64,000 bases of DNA from UBA6918 sp040754425 (GCA_040754425.1 JBFMCR010000032.1:21015-85014), one strand, 5' to 3'. Numbered from the stretch's first letter, positions 36,435 to 45,644 are shown. The notes: generated by a model from the letters alone, not told the origin. A program made the numbers and translations.

Positions 36435-38468
36435 TCAGGCGCTGGCCCGCTCCTCACGGCGCAATTCTTCCTGCCAGTTGCGTCCCAGCAGGCCGGCGAT
36501 CTGCGCGGCCGGCACCGGTCGGCTGACGAAATCGCCCTGCACCGCCTGGCAACCCAGCCCGCGAAGCTGCTCGAGCTGCTGCAAGTTTTCCACGCCTTCC
36601 GCCACGGAATCGAGATGCAGGCCTTTGCACAGCGCCAGGATGGAATCGATGAAGGCCTCGTTGATGCGCGCCTCCTGCAGGTCCTTGACGAAATAGCGGT
36701 CGATTTTCAGACAGTCGAGCGGGAAACGCTTCAGGTGCGCAAGCGAGGAGTAGCCGGTGCCGAAATCATCGACTGCGATGCTGACGCCCAGAGCCTTGAG
36801 CGACAGGATGCGGCCGACCGCCTTGTCCATGTCCTGCATGAAGATGCCTTCGGTCAGTTCCAGTTGCAGGAATTGCGGCGGCAATCCCGATGTTTCCAGG
36901 GCGGCACGCACATTGGAAACCAGTGCCTCATGCCAGAATTCCCTGCCTGAAACGTTCACGGCCACGCCCAGATTCGAATGGCCTTCTGCATGCCAGCTTG
37001 ACGCCTGGCGGCAGGCGTCGACCAGCAGCTTTCTGCCTACATCCAGAATCTGCCCGGTTTCATCCAGCAGTTCCAGGAAATCCGCCGGCTTGAGCAGGCC
37101 CCTGCGAGGATGCTCCCATCGCAACAGCGCCTCCACTGCCTGGATGCGCCCGCTTTCCAGGTCAAGCTGCGGCTGGTAATGGAACACGAACTCGCCCCGC
37201 TCCAGCGCGTAATGCAGATCCGTTTCCATCTGCAGCCGTTCCTCGGCCATGGCGTTCATCGCCTTGTCATATAGCTGGAAGCGGTTGCGGCCGTTTCGCT
37301 TGGCATGATACATGGCCGTGTCGGCATTCTTGATGAGTTCCTCCGAATTGCCGCCATCGTGCGGGTACAGGCTTACGCCGATACTGCAGGTGCTGAAAAT
37401 TTCGCGCTCGTCTATGCGGTAGGGCTCCGACACCCCGGCGATGATCTTTTCCACCGCACGCAGGACGTCATTGATTTTGCCGGCATCGGCAATGATCACC
37501 ACGAACTCGTCGCCGCCCAGTCGCGCCACGATGTCTCCTTCACGCACGGTCTTTCTCAACCGCACCGCAACTTCGCAGATCAGGCGGTCGCCGCCGGCGT
37601 GGCCGAGCGTGTCATTGACCAGCTTGAAACGGTCGATATCGATAAACAGCACGCCCACCATCAGACCGCTTCGATGCGTGCGCACCAGCGTCTGTTCCAG
37701 GCGGTCCATGAACAGCACGCGATTGGGCAGGCCGGTCAGCGCATCGTGCGTGGCCATGTGTTCGCGCTCGCGGCCGGCACGGGCGGTGTAGTAGATCGAG
37801 GCGAATGCCACGGCCGCCCCCAGCAGCACGGCAAACCCCGAAAGCGTGTATATCCAGAAGCGTGCGACCTCATGCGCCCGTGTCGCCTTGAGACTGGCCT
37901 CAGCCGCCAGCTTCTGCGTTTCCGCGTCAAGCCGGGACAAAACTTCGAGCACTCTGTTCTGTGCCGGCACGGCCTCCCTCATGAGCACCGCTTCGCTGGC
38001 CGGGTAGTCATCGGCATTGATCAGTTCGATCACCCGATCCTGGATGGGCACCGCAATGGTCGTCAGCCGGCCTTGTTGCGCAATCAGCTCGCGCTCGCTG
38101 TCGCTAAGCGGCAGTGCCAGCAGCTCTGTCCTGGCCCGAATGAAATCGCCGGCGTTGCGGCCGTAATGCAGGAAAAGCTCATCACGCTCGAAAGGGTCGT
38201 CGGTTTCGACCATCCTGAACAGGTTGAGCGTGCGCTCGCGCGCGGAAACCACCATGGCCTTGGTCAGTTCCTGCTTGCGCATGTGCACATCGACGACGGT
38301 CTTGAGGTTGGCCTCCGTTGCGCGCAGCTGATCCAGGCCGATGCCGGTTACGAACACGATGAGCAGCAGCTGCACGACGAATCCGGCAAGCAGCGCAATG
38401 CTCCAGGCGGGGCTGAGGTATGACCTCCGCAAGGTGCGGATGGAGGCAAATGGGTTGCTACCTGACAT
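36435..38468 (-). CDS. Membrane GGDEF-EAL protein (c-di-GMP synthesis/degradation)
   Basis: About 677 residues. Two transmembrane helices (about residues 20-45 and 195-215) enclose a ~150-residue periplasmic helical sensor. A GGDEF domain follows with an intact RLGGDEF active site and the inhibitory site REGD five residues upstream, then an EAL domain with EALLRW, DDFGTGYSSLAHL, KIDRYF and EGVEN. Both catalytic sets appear complete, so it may be bifunctional. The start is either ATG 38468 or GTG 38480. The 331 bases upstream hold a corA promoter and otherwise nothing I can recognise. Confidence 0.92.
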   Translation of the reverse strand: MSGSNPFASIRTLRRSYLSPAWSIALLAGFVVQLLLIVFVTGIGLDQLRATEANLKTVVDVHMRKQELTKAMVVSARERTLNLFRMVETDDPFERDELFLHYGRNAGDFIRARTELLALPLSDSERELIAQQGRLTTIAVPIQDRVIELINADDYPASEAVLMREAVPAQNRVLEVLSRLDAETQKLAAEASLKATRAHEVARFWIYTLSGFAVLLGAAVAFASIYYTARAGREREHMATHDALTGLPNRVLFMDRLEQTLVRTHRSGLMVGVLFIDIDRFKLVNDTLGHAGGDRLICEVAVRLRKTVREGDIVARLGGDEFVVIIADAGKINDVLRAVEKIIAGVSEPYRIDEREIFSTCSIGVSLYPHDGGNSEELIKNADTAMYHAKRNGRNRFQLYDKAMNAMAEERLQMETDLHYALERGEFVFHYQPQLDLESGRIQAVEALLRWEHPRRGLLKPADFLELLDETGQILDVGRKLLVDACRQASSWHAEGHSNLGVAVNVSGREFWHEALVSNVRAALETSGLPPQFLQLELTEGIFMQDMDKAVGRILSLKALGVSIAVDDFGTGYSSLAHLKRFPLDCLKIDRYFVKDLQEARINEAFIDSILALCKGLHLDSVAEGVENLQQLEQLRGLGCQAVQGDFVSRPVPAAQIAGLLGRNWQEELRREERASA

Positions 38469-38773
38469 GAATATCGCCACGACAGGCCGCGTTCCGCAAC
38501 GATGATCGGCTGGTGCTTGTTTTCATTGGAGTATCCCTGGGATCTCGGCCCCGGCGTAGGCAATATACAGCGGCCATTTCAGCAAAAAGTTGATTCCGCT
38601 GCCACTTCCTTTCGGCCATCCGGCCCTGCTGCCCGAAAAAAAATCCGGCCGGCATCATACCGACAGGGCCTGCCCGCAGGGTTTGCGGGAAAGATGGAAA
38701 ATTCATACCGGCAGGCAAGACAAGCGCACGTGCCTTCCATTCAGCCGGCGCGCCTGCCGCCGGCAACGGCCGC

Positions 38774-38800
38774 TATAATGGCCCCACACAGCATGAGGAG
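38774..38800 (+). promoter_or_regulatory. corA -10 hexamer and ribosome site
   Basis: TATAAT at 38774-38779 is a perfect -10; the corresponding -35 region is GC-rich and not recognisable. AGGAG at 38796-38800 precedes the corA ATG by 11 nt, rather far. Confidence 0.5.
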
Positions 38801-38811
38801 AACTTGTCCTG

Positions 38812-39783
38812 ATGGGCCTCGAACTGAAATGCCTGCTCTATCGTCCTGCGCAAAAGCCTGCGGAAATCCGGCTCGATGAGATCAGCGAACATGTTCGCGA
38901 CACGGACAGCTTTCTCTGGATCGACATTTCCGATGCACGCCAGCCCATGCTGACCAGGCTGGGAGAAGAACTGGGGCTGCACGAACTGGCGATTGAAGAT
39001 GCCCTCACCATGCATCAGCGCCCCAAGCTCGAGGAATACGGCGGACATCTGTTCATCGTCGCAAAGACCGCGCAACTGCAGGACGAGCACATGCTTTTCG
39101 ACGAGATCCATTTCTTCGTCGGCGCCAATTTCGTCGTGGCGGTGCACCACGGACCCCGCCTGGATTTCGCGCGCGTAAGCGAGCGCCTCTCGGCCGCAAG
39201 AAACGGCATCCGGCCGGGCAGCCCCTACGCCTTGTACCTTGCGCTGGACCTCATCGTCGACCATTATCGCCCGGTTCTGGAAAGCATCCACGAGCGCTTT
39301 TTGTCCCTGGAAAGCTTGCTGCTGACGGACGCACTCGAGCGCGCCGACCTGGAAAAGCTCTACAACATCAAGCGCGAACTCAATTCCTTGCGCGATGCGG
39401 CAGAGCCCATGCAGGACATCGTGCTGGACCTGATCCGCCTGCATCCGGAATTCGTGACGCGGGAGTTGAAGGCCTATTACCGCGATGTGCACGATCATTC
39501 GATTCACGTGACCGACGCCATCGACACCTTGCGCACCAATGCCTCGGACGCCATGCAGTTCCACCACGCCTCGCTGACCATCCGGCAGAACGAATCGGTG
39601 CAGAAACTGGCCGGCTGGGGCGCGATACTGGCCGTACCCACGGTGATCTTTTCGCTTTACGGCATGAACTTCGACTGGATGCCCGAACTACACCAGAAGT
39701 GGGGCTATCCGGCCGTGCTGTCCGCCAGTGCCGCCATCATGGTCTGGCTCTATATGCGCTTGAGGAAACGCGGCTGGATTTGA
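38812..39783 (+). CDS. corA: Magnesium/cobalt transporter CorA
   Basis: 323 residues. Large N-terminal cytosolic domain rich in charged helices, then two C-terminal transmembrane helices with the selectivity motif YGMNFDWMPEL (GMN) between them, and a basic end RLRKRGWI. It forms a pentameric channel for Mg2+ and Co2+. The spacing of the GMN motif and the length fit the CorA family; a ZntB-type role is less likely, as ZntB usually has GVN or GIN. A good TATAAT lies 33 nt upstream. Confidence 0.92.
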   Translation: MGLELKCLLYRPAQKPAEIRLDEISEHVRDTDSFLWIDISDARQPMLTRLGEELGLHELAIEDALTMHQRPKLEEYGGHLFIVAKTAQLQDEHMLFDEIHFFVGANFVVAVHHGPRLDFARVSERLSAARNGIRPGSPYALYLALDLIVDHYRPVLESIHERFLSLESLLLTDALERADLEKLYNIKRELNSLRDAAEPMQDIVLDLIRLHPEFVTRELKAYYRDVHDHSIHVTDAIDTLRTNASDAMQFHHASLTIRQNESVQKLAGWGAILAVPTVIFSLYGMNFDWMPELHQKWGYPAVLSASAAIMVWLYMRLRKRGWI

Positions 39784-39841
39784 AAGGGCGGTAAAAGGGT
39801 GACAGGAGTTTTCCACTTACGCCTCGCCCCTCACGCTTTTC

Positions 39842-41029
39842 TCATTCCTTCCACACCGCGCGGGCGTATCTGAGCCGCGTGCCGCCGGTCCCGGTTCTTT
39901 CCAGCCAGGCCAGGTGCAGCGTGTCGTCAGCGTCAAGATGGATCACCGGTTCGCTTTGCACACCCGGTCCCGAAGCGCCGGGCACGGCAAGGTCGTCGGA
40001 AAATTCGCTGCCATTCCAGTCACTCAGCCAGACGTCCGCACTCCCGTCGCGCTCGTCGTCCCAGACCGCCACGACGCGGCCGCTGCGGCTGGCGGCGATG
40101 GACGCATGCCATTGCGCGATGTTGTCGCCAAAGCTGTCCTGCACCTTGAGGTTGCGGGTGAAGGCGCCGCCGCCATTTAGACTGAACGCGGCATAGACGT
40201 CATAACCGGAAAGAAAGTCGCGCTTGTCGAGCCATACCGCAACCACGCAGTTCGCCCCGCAGGATGCCACGGTCGGGCGCATGCTGCCCATGCCGGCACC
40301 GAGGTTGACCGTGCGCACCTGCGGCATGTCGATCAGGCGGTAGGGGCGCGCGAACAGTTTTCCGTCCGGACTGTGCGCCGCCAGCATCATGGTGTGTTTG
40401 TTGCGGCGATCCTCCCATGCGACCAGCAGGCTGCCGTCGGCGTTGACCGCCAGGGCGGGATAGGCCTGGTCATCGGTCGGCGCTGCATTCTCGACGGGCA
40501 CGCTGTATTCGAGCTTCAAACCGTCGGCCGCGAGCGCAAGCCGCGCAAGCATGATGCGCCGGAATTTGCCCGCCTGTTCCGCCCAGGCAGCATACAGCGT
40601 GCGGCCGCCCGCCTTGGCCAGGGTGACTTGCCCGGCCTCAGCCTGGCTGAGCCGAAGCGCCGTATCCTTGCCGGCCAGCCCGGCCCAGACCGCGCCGGCC
40701 TCTTCCCATGCCGCCACGAAGCGGCCGTCGCCCACGCCCTGCACCACGGGCTCGTAGCATTCACCCTTGCCCAGCGCCTGCGGCGCCGAGAAGTTTTCAG
40801 CATTTTTTTCGCGCACAGCCAGCCAGCAGCGCGGCTCGCCGCTGCGGTCGTCTTCCCAGGCCAGGGCGATGCGCCCGGCGGAAGAGGCCAGCCCCTTGCG
40901 GTTGGCGGATTCCAGATGGTGGAAAACGTTTTTGCCTTCGGCAGCGCCCACCTCCACCGCGGGCGAGAACTGCCATCCCGCAAACGCCGGCAGGGACAGC
41001 AGCATCAGAACTGCGGCGGCGGATTTCAT
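39842..41029 (-). CDS. Secreted repeat protein, probable beta-propeller
   Basis: 395 residues with a Sec signal peptide (MKSAAAVLMLLSLPAFAGW). The mature part has recurring blade-like units with the pattern SLLVAWEDRRN, RVVAVWDDERDGS, GRIALAWEDDRSGEP and VVAVWLDKRDFLSG, resembling the Asp-box (BNR/sialidase-like) repeats of beta-propellers. Catalytic residues of sialidases are not apparent. It overlaps the upstream thioredoxin-fold gene by 4 bp (ATGA) and is co-transcribed with it, so both are probably exported and act together. Function unknown. Confidence 0.82.
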   Translation of the reverse strand: MKSAAAVLMLLSLPAFAGWQFSPAVEVGAAEGKNVFHHLESANRKGLASSAGRIALAWEDDRSGEPRCWLAVREKNAENFSAPQALGKGECYEPVVQGVGDGRFVAAWEEAGAVWAGLAGKDTALRLSQAEAGQVTLAKAGGRTLYAAWAEQAGKFRRIMLARLALAADGLKLEYSVPVENAAPTDDQAYPALAVNADGSLLVAWEDRRNKHTMMLAAHSPDGKLFARPYRLIDMPQVRTVNLGAGMGSMRPTVASCGANCVVAVWLDKRDFLSGYDVYAAFSLNGGGAFTRNLKVQDSFGDNIAQWHASIAASRSGRVVAVWDDERDGSADVWLSDWNGSEFSDDLAVPGASGPGVQSEPVIHLDADDTLHLAWLERTGTGGTRLRYARAVWKE

Positions 41030-41523
41030 TTCTTGCTCAGGAATTCGAGCAGAGTCTGCTTCTTGTAATGGCCTTCGATGACATAGCGGTCGAAGTCCTT
41101 GAAGTCCTGCACGGTCTTGAAGCCGGGCGCCTTGAAGATTTCTTCGCCCTGCGGAGTGAGGTACACGAACAGCGGCGTGGCGAATGCCTTGAAGCGCGCG
41201 CCCAGTTCCGCTTCGGTGATGCGCTCGCCGGAGGGCAGCCTGAGGCGCTTGCCGCTCTCGGCGTCCACATAGACGAGCACGAAATGCTCGGGATACATCT
41301 TCTTCAAGTCCGCATTGGAAAAGCTCTGCTTGTTGGTGTGGTCGCACCAGGCGCAGCCGTAGCGTCCGAAGTAGAGAAAGATGGGCTTGCCTGTTTCCCT
41401 GGCCATTTTCAGGCCCTGGTCGTAGCTGACGAAGGGGTAGTCAGGCGGCGGGTCGGCCCAGGCGCCGGCAGCGATGCAAAGCAAAAAGGCCGTGAGGGGG
41501 GTGCGCAGGTTCAGGATGTTCAT
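41026..41523 (-). CDS. Periplasmic thioredoxin-fold protein (SoxW/DsbE-like)
   Basis: 165 residues with a signal peptide ending near AAGAWA. The thioredoxin fold has active site GRYGCAWCDHTN (CxxC), the cis-Pro region KAFATPLFVYLTPQG and a C-terminal helix. The wide insert and the GKPIFLYFG start resemble SoxW- and thiol-disulfide-interchange-like proteins of the periplasm. Upstream of, and overlapping, the secreted repeat protein gene. Substrate is unknown. Confidence 0.86.
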   Translation of the reverse strand: MNILNLRTPLTAFLLCIAAGAWADPPPDYPFVSYDQGLKMARETGKPIFLYFGRYGCAWCDHTNKQSFSNADLKKMYPEHFVLVYVDAESGKRLRLPSGERITEAELGARFKAFATPLFVYLTPQGEEIFKAPGFKTVQDFKDFDRYVIEGHYKKQTLLEFLSKK

Positions 41524-41574
41524 AGTGTCAATTGTGGTAAGTTCTACATCGAATTCAAACAGTATATTCCTGCC

Positions 41575-42135
41575 ATGAGCCAGTTCGACAACGCCCGCAT
41601 CGGCATAGTTTCAATTTCCGATCGCGCCAGCAGCGGCGTGTATGAGGACAAGGGCCTGCCCGCGCTGCGCGAATGGCTTTCCGCTGCGCTGCATAACCCG
41701 CTGGAATTCGAGGCGCGCCTCATTCCAGACGAGCAGCCGGCCATCGAGGCCGCGCTTACGGAACTCGCGGACGACAAGGGCTGCTGCCTCATCCTCACCA
41801 CCGGCGGCACCGGCCCGGCGCCGCGCGACGTCACGCCCGAAGCCACGCTGGCGGTGGCGGACAAGGTCATGCCCGGCTTCGGCGAAGCCATGCGCGCGGT
41901 GTCGCTGAAGTACGTGCCCACCGCCATCCTCTCGCGCCAGGTCGGTGTTACGCGCGGCAAAAGCCTCATCCTCAACCTGCCCGGCCAGCCGAAAGCCATT
42001 GCCGAGACCCTGGACGGCGTGTTCGCCGCGGTGCCCTACTGCATCGACCTCATCGGCGGGCCCTATCTGGAAACGCGGCCTGAAAGAATCCAGGCCTTCC
42101 GACCCAAATCGGCCATTCGCCGGAAATCCGAATAA
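41575..42135 (+). CDS. mog: Molybdopterin adenylyltransferase
   Basis: 186 residues, the usual MogA length. It adenylylates molybdopterin before molybdate insertion. The MoCF-domain motif is LILTTGGTGPAPRDVTPEAT and the N-terminus is IGIVSISDRASSGVYED. The ATG at 41575 is chosen because longer upstream starts in this frame run through the divergent thioredoxin gene. A 51-nt region separates it from that gene and must hold both promoters. It is followed after 12 nt by the EI24 protein. Confidence 0.94.
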   Translation: MSQFDNARIGIVSISDRASSGVYEDKGLPALREWLSAALHNPLEFEARLIPDEQPAIEAALTELADDKGCCLILTTGGTGPAPRDVTPEATLAVADKVMPGFGEAMRAVSLKYVPTAILSRQVGVTRGKSLILNLPGQPKAIAETLDGVFAAVPYCIDLIGGPYLETRPERIQAFRPKSAIRRKSE

Positions 42136-42147
42136 AGGAGACACACC

Positions 42148-42867
42148 ATGTCGTCCATGCTCGATGCCTTGATCGGCGCCTTCCGCAGCCTGTTCTCTCT
42201 GCGCATGCTGTGGCTGATGGTGTGGCCGGTGCTGGCGGCCGTGGTGATGTGGGCGGTGCTGGCCTTCGCGTTCTGGTCGCCGCTGCAGAGCGCCTGGATG
42301 TGGCTTTACGAATATTTCGGCATCGCACAGTGGATGACCGGCATCGAGCCCGCCTGGATCGGTGCGGCGCTGCAGGTGTTGCTGCATCTCATGCTGTTCG
42401 TGCCCCTGGTCATGCTCACCGCGCTGGTGCTTACCGCAATTTTCGGCATGGACGCCATGGTGAAAACGGTGAGCGAAGGCTTCTTCCCGCAACTGGAAAA
42501 GCGCCGCGGCGGCAGTGTCATCGGCAGCGCGGCCAACGCCTTCATCGCCGTGGTGGTATACGTCGGCCTGTGGGTGGTGACCCTGCCGCTATGGCTGCTG
42601 GGGCCGGTGGGCGCTGTGATTCCCCTCGTCACCGCCGGCTACCTGAACCAGCGCCTGTTCCGCTACGACGCACTCGCCATCCACGCCGATGCCGATGAAC
42701 TGAAAGCCGTCATCGAGGAAAACCGCGGCAGCCTGTGGGCATTGGGCATTTTGCTGGGTCTCGTGCAATTCGTGCCGCTGCTGAATTTCTTCGCGCCGGT
42801 GTTCACCGGGCTGGCCTTCATCCACTACTGCCTGGGCAGGCTCGGCGCGCACCGGGCCCGCACCTGA
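42148..42867 (+). CDS. EI24/CysZ-like membrane protein
   Basis: 239 residues with about four to six transmembrane helices (MLWLMVWPVLAAVVMWAVLA, LLHLMLFVPLVMLTALVLTA, AFIAVVVYVGLWVVTLPLWL, LGILLGLVQFVPLLNFFAPV). The YLNQRLFRYDALAIHADADE segment is typical of the EI24 domain (CysZ family). True CysZ is a sulfate channel, but this longer EI24 group has no proven substrate. GGAGACACACC precedes the ATG; likely one operon with mog. Confidence 0.84.
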   Translation: MSSMLDALIGAFRSLFSLRMLWLMVWPVLAAVVMWAVLAFAFWSPLQSAWMWLYEYFGIAQWMTGIEPAWIGAALQVLLHLMLFVPLVMLTALVLTAIFGMDAMVKTVSEGFFPQLEKRRGGSVIGSAANAFIAVVVYVGLWVVTLPLWLLGPVGAVIPLVTAGYLNQRLFRYDALAIHADADELKAVIEENRGSLWALGILLGLVQFVPLLNFFAPVFTGLAFIHYCLGRLGAHRART

Positions 42868-42919
42868 CTCACGACGCAGCCTGTGGCCCGCATGCGCGCC
42901 GTCCGGCAGGGAAGGGTTG

Positions 42920-43471
42920 TCAGCGTTCGCTTTCCCCGTCGCGCCCGTTCACTCGCGCGGCTTGGACCGCTTCGCGCACCAGCCGGAAGACCGCGCGGCT
43001 GGACTTGGGCGGCTTGTCGTGCGCCGCCTCGTGGCGGGCGTTGCGGATGAGCTGGCGCAACCGAGTCGCATCCGCCTGCGGGTAGTCGTTGAGGAACAGG
43101 GTCAGCGCTTCGTCATTCTCGATGAGTCGGTCGCGCCAGCGTTCGATGCGGTGCTGGAGCGCCTTCTCCTCGTCCGACTCGCCGCGCCAGGCCGCAAGCT
43201 GGCGCGCGATCGGCGCCTCGTCCACGCCGCGCATCAATCGGCCGATATACTGCAGCTGACGGCGGATGGCGCCGTGCCTGGTGAAGCGCCGGCAATCCTC
43301 GACCGCGCGGCGCAGCTCTTCCGGCAGGTCCAGCTTCTCCAGCTTATTGGCCGGCAGCTTGACCAGCTCCTCGCCGATGTCCTGCAGGGCGAGCATGGCC
43401 TCTTTGCGCTTGGTCTTGGAAAGCGGCCGGACTTCCTCGCCCTTATCGGGGCCGGGTTCAAAATCGCGCAT
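42920..43471 (-). CDS. darP: Ribosome-associated factor DarP (YjgA, DUF615)
   Basis: 183 residues, all-helical and highly charged. Diagnostic segments: RPLSKTKRKEAMLALQDIGE, KLEKLDLPEELRRAVEDCR, RRQLQYIGRLMR and RLRQLIRNARHEAAHDKPPK. In E. coli, DarP (YjgA) binds late 50S assembly intermediates. Divergent from pmbA, as in most proteobacteria, with a 63-nt gap. Confidence 0.94.
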   Translation of the reverse strand: MRDFEPGPDKGEEVRPLSKTKRKEAMLALQDIGEELVKLPANKLEKLDLPEELRRAVEDCRRFTRHGAIRRQLQYIGRLMRGVDEAPIARQLAAWRGESDEEKALQHRIERWRDRLIENDEALTLFLNDYPQADATRLRQLIRNARHEAAHDKPPKSSRAVFRLVREAVQAARVNGRDGESER

Positions 43472-43534
43472 GTCGGTCAGGGACAGTAGAATAGGCGCTT
43501 ATTTTATGCCGTCTGTGGCTATAGAACCCATTCC

Positions 43535-44887
43535 ATGAGCAACTCGCATTTTTCCTATTCTCAGGACCAGTTCAAGAAAATCGCCCAACTGGTACTCGAT
43601 TACGCCAAGGCCGCCGGCGCCACCGCCGCCGACACCGAAGTGTCCGAAGGCTTCGGCCAGACCGTGACGGTGCGCAAGAACGAGATCGAGACCGTCGAGT
43701 TCAACAAGGACAAGGGCGTCTCCGTAACGGTTTACGTCGGCCGGCGCAAGGGACACGCCAGCACGTCCGATCTGTCCGATGACGCGCTCAGGGCCACGGT
43801 GGAAAAAGCCGCCACCATCGCCAGACACACGGCGGAGGACGAAGCCGCCGGCCTGCCCGAGCGCGAATGGCTGTCCACGGAACAACCCGATCTTGACCTG
43901 TTCCATCCCTGGAATCTGACGGTGGAAGAAGCCGCCGAACTCGCCAAATCCTGCGAAGCCGCCGCCTTCCAAGTAGACCGCCGCATCGACAATTCCGAGG
44001 GCGCGAGCGTGTCGACCCAGGCCTCGCATTTCATCTATGCCAACTCGCTGGGCTTTGCCGGGGGCTACGCCAGCACGCGCCAGGGCATTTCCGCCGCGGT
44101 GATCGCCAGCGAGTCCGGCGCCATGCAGCGCGATTATTGGTATGCGACCGCGCGCGACGCCGCAGACATGAAGTCGCCCGAGTACGTCGGCCGCATGGCC
44201 GGCGAGCGTGCGGTGCGCAGGCTCAGGGGCCGGCGACTCTCCACCCGAAACTGCCCGGTCATCTTCGAGGCGCCGATCGCCTCCGGCCTCATCAGCAGCT
44301 TCGTCGGCGCGGTATCCGGCGGCAGCCTGTACCGCAAGTCCTCCTTCCTGCTCGACAGCCTGGGCAAGCAAATCTTCTCGCCCATCGTCAACCTGCGCGA
44401 AGACCCCTTCCTGAAAAAAGGCCTCGGCTCCTGCCCCTTCGACAATGAAGGCGTGAAAGTCGCCGCGCGCGACGTAGTGAAAAACGGCGTCGTGCAGGGC
44501 TATTTCCTCTCCAGCTATTCCGCGCGCAAGCTCGGCATGCAAAGCACCGGCAACGCCGGCGGAAGCCACAACCTGATACTGTCCTGCACCGAACCCGGCG
44601 GCGAGCTTCTTCTGCCGGCACTGTTGAAAAAAATGGGCACGGGCCTTTTGGTCACCGAACTTTTGGGCCACGGCACAAATATGGTCACCGGCGACTACTC
44701 GCGCGGCGCCGCCGGCTTCTGGGTGGAAAACGGCGAGGTACAGTATCCCGTGGAAGAAATCACCGTGGCCGGCAACCTCAAAGACATCTTCCGCGACATC
44801 CAGGCCATCGGCAGCGACGTGGAAGTGCGCGGCAGCAAGCAGACGGGCTCCATCCTGGTCGGCAACATGATGGTGGCGGGGGAGTGA
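43535..44887 (+). CDS. pmbA: Metalloprotease PmbA (TldE)
   Basis: 450 residues. Non-catalytic or supporting partner of TldD; it lacks the HExxxH motif. Signatures include NSEGASVSTQASHFIYANSL, ARRPVPTRNCPV-like region in the form RRLSTRNCPVIFEAPI, and C-terminal LLGHGTNMVTGDYSRGAAGF. TATAGA at about 43519 could be its -10. The stop codon is followed at once by a GGGGGAAG array, then by a second repeat element and tesA. Confidence 0.95.
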   Translation: MSNSHFSYSQDQFKKIAQLVLDYAKAAGATAADTEVSEGFGQTVTVRKNEIETVEFNKDKGVSVTVYVGRRKGHASTSDLSDDALRATVEKAATIARHTAEDEAAGLPEREWLSTEQPDLDLFHPWNLTVEEAAELAKSCEAAAFQVDRRIDNSEGASVSTQASHFIYANSLGFAGGYASTRQGISAAVIASESGAMQRDYWYATARDAADMKSPEYVGRMAGERAVRRLRGRRLSTRNCPVIFEAPIASGLISSFVGAVSGGSLYRKSSFLLDSLGKQIFSPIVNLREDPFLKKGLGSCPFDNEGVKVAARDVVKNGVVQGYFLSSYSARKLGMQSTGNAGGSHNLILSCTEPGGELLLPALLKKMGTGLLVTELLGHGTNMVTGDYSRGAAGFWVENGEVQYPVEEITVAGNLKDIFRDIQAIGSDVEVRGSKQTGSILVGNMMVAGE

Positions 44888-44889
44888 AG

Positions 44890-44919
44890 TGAAGGGGGAA
44901 GGGGGAAGGGGGAAGGGTA
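44890..44919 (+). repeat. Solo GGGGGAA array after pmbA
   Basis: Three to four tandem copies of GGGGGAA start 3 nt after the pmbA stop codon. The unit matches the arms of the 418-bp element at 50.96-51.37 kb, but no complementary CCCTTCCCCC arm is found before tesA. It reads as a remnant or half of that family. Confidence 0.6.
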
Positions 44920-44937
44920 AAAACCGCCTCCATGACA

Positions 44938-45046
44938 TTCGTCATCGCGATGTGCGTATTCAGTCTTTAGCCGCGAGCGCAGCGTGGCGGGCCGTGGCGA
45001 TCCAGCGTTTTAAAACTGGATTGCTTCGTTTCACTCGCAATGACCT
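44938..45046. repeat. GTCATYGCGAG-type dispersed repeat, partly inside tesA
   Basis: Starts GTCATCGCGATG, passes GCCGTGGCGATCCAGCG and ends GGATTGCTTCG...CTCGCAATGAC. The two halves are inverted copies of the same unit (GTCAT-GCGAG / GGC-ATCCAG). The last 26 bases contain the proposed TTG start of tesA. Confidence 0.7.
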
Positions 45047-45644
45047 GTTCCTCCTGTTGGCGCTGACATGCCTTGCCCTCCTTTCCGCCTGCGGCCGCGA
45101 GCCGCAACTGCCGCGGCTCAATAACGGCGACGTCATCCTCGCCTTCGGCGACAGTCTCACCCACGGCACCGGCGCCTCGCGCGACAGCGCCTATCCCGCA
45201 GTATTGAGCCGGCTCATCGGCCATACCGTGGTCAATGCCGGCGTGCCGGGCGAAACCACCGCCGAGGGCCTGGTGCGATTGCCCGAGGTGCTGGACGAAG
45301 TACGCCCTAGGATCGTGCTGCTGTGCCTGGGCGGCAACGACATGCTGCGCCGCAATACCAACAACACCGAAGCCAACCTGCGCCAGATGGTCCAGGCCAT
45401 CAAGGCCTCCGGCGCCGGCGTGGTGCTGATCGGCGTGCCCCAGCCCGCGCTGTTGTCCGGCCCGCCGGATTTCTACGAAAGGCTCGCCGACGAATTCGGC
45501 CTGCCCTATGAAGGCGAAATCCTCGACGAAGTGCTAAGATCGCCCAAGCTCAAGGCCGACCCCATCCATGCCAATGCCGAAGGCTACAAGGTAGTGGCGG
45601 AACGCCTGGCGGAACTGCTCAAAGACGCCGGAGCCATCAAGTGA
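45021..45644 (+). CDS. GDSL-type arylesterase/lysophospholipase (TesA family), probable lipoprotein
   Basis: About 207 residues if started at TTG 45021, giving MLRFTRNDLFLLLALTCLAL, then LSACG: basic start, hydrophobic core and lipobox. SGNH-hydrolase blocks are present: block I AFGDSLTHGTGAS, block III CLGGNDMLRRN and block V DPIHANAEG. Longer starts would include repeat DNA, so the start is uncertain. The first ~9 codons (LLRFTRND) come from the repeat element. The stop overlaps the GTG start of the TRAP gene by 4 bp, although the functions seem unrelated. Confidence 0.88.
   Translation: MLRFTRNDLFLLLALTCLALLSACGREPQLPRLNNGDVILAFGDSLTHGTGASRDSAYPAVLSRLIGHTVVNAGVPGETTAEGLVRLPEVLDEVRPRIVLLCLGGNDMLRRNTNNTEANLRQMVQAIKASGAGVVLIGVPQPALLSGPPDFYERLADEFGLPYEGEILDEVLRSPKLKADPIHANAEGYKVVAERLAELLKDAGAIK

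Noticed and set aside
39782..39842. Another purine-arm element between corA and the secreted repeat protein gene
   Set aside because: The arms AAGGGCGGTAAAAGGGTGA and CGCCCCTCACGCTTTT pair poorly and the gap is convergent, so it was not counted.
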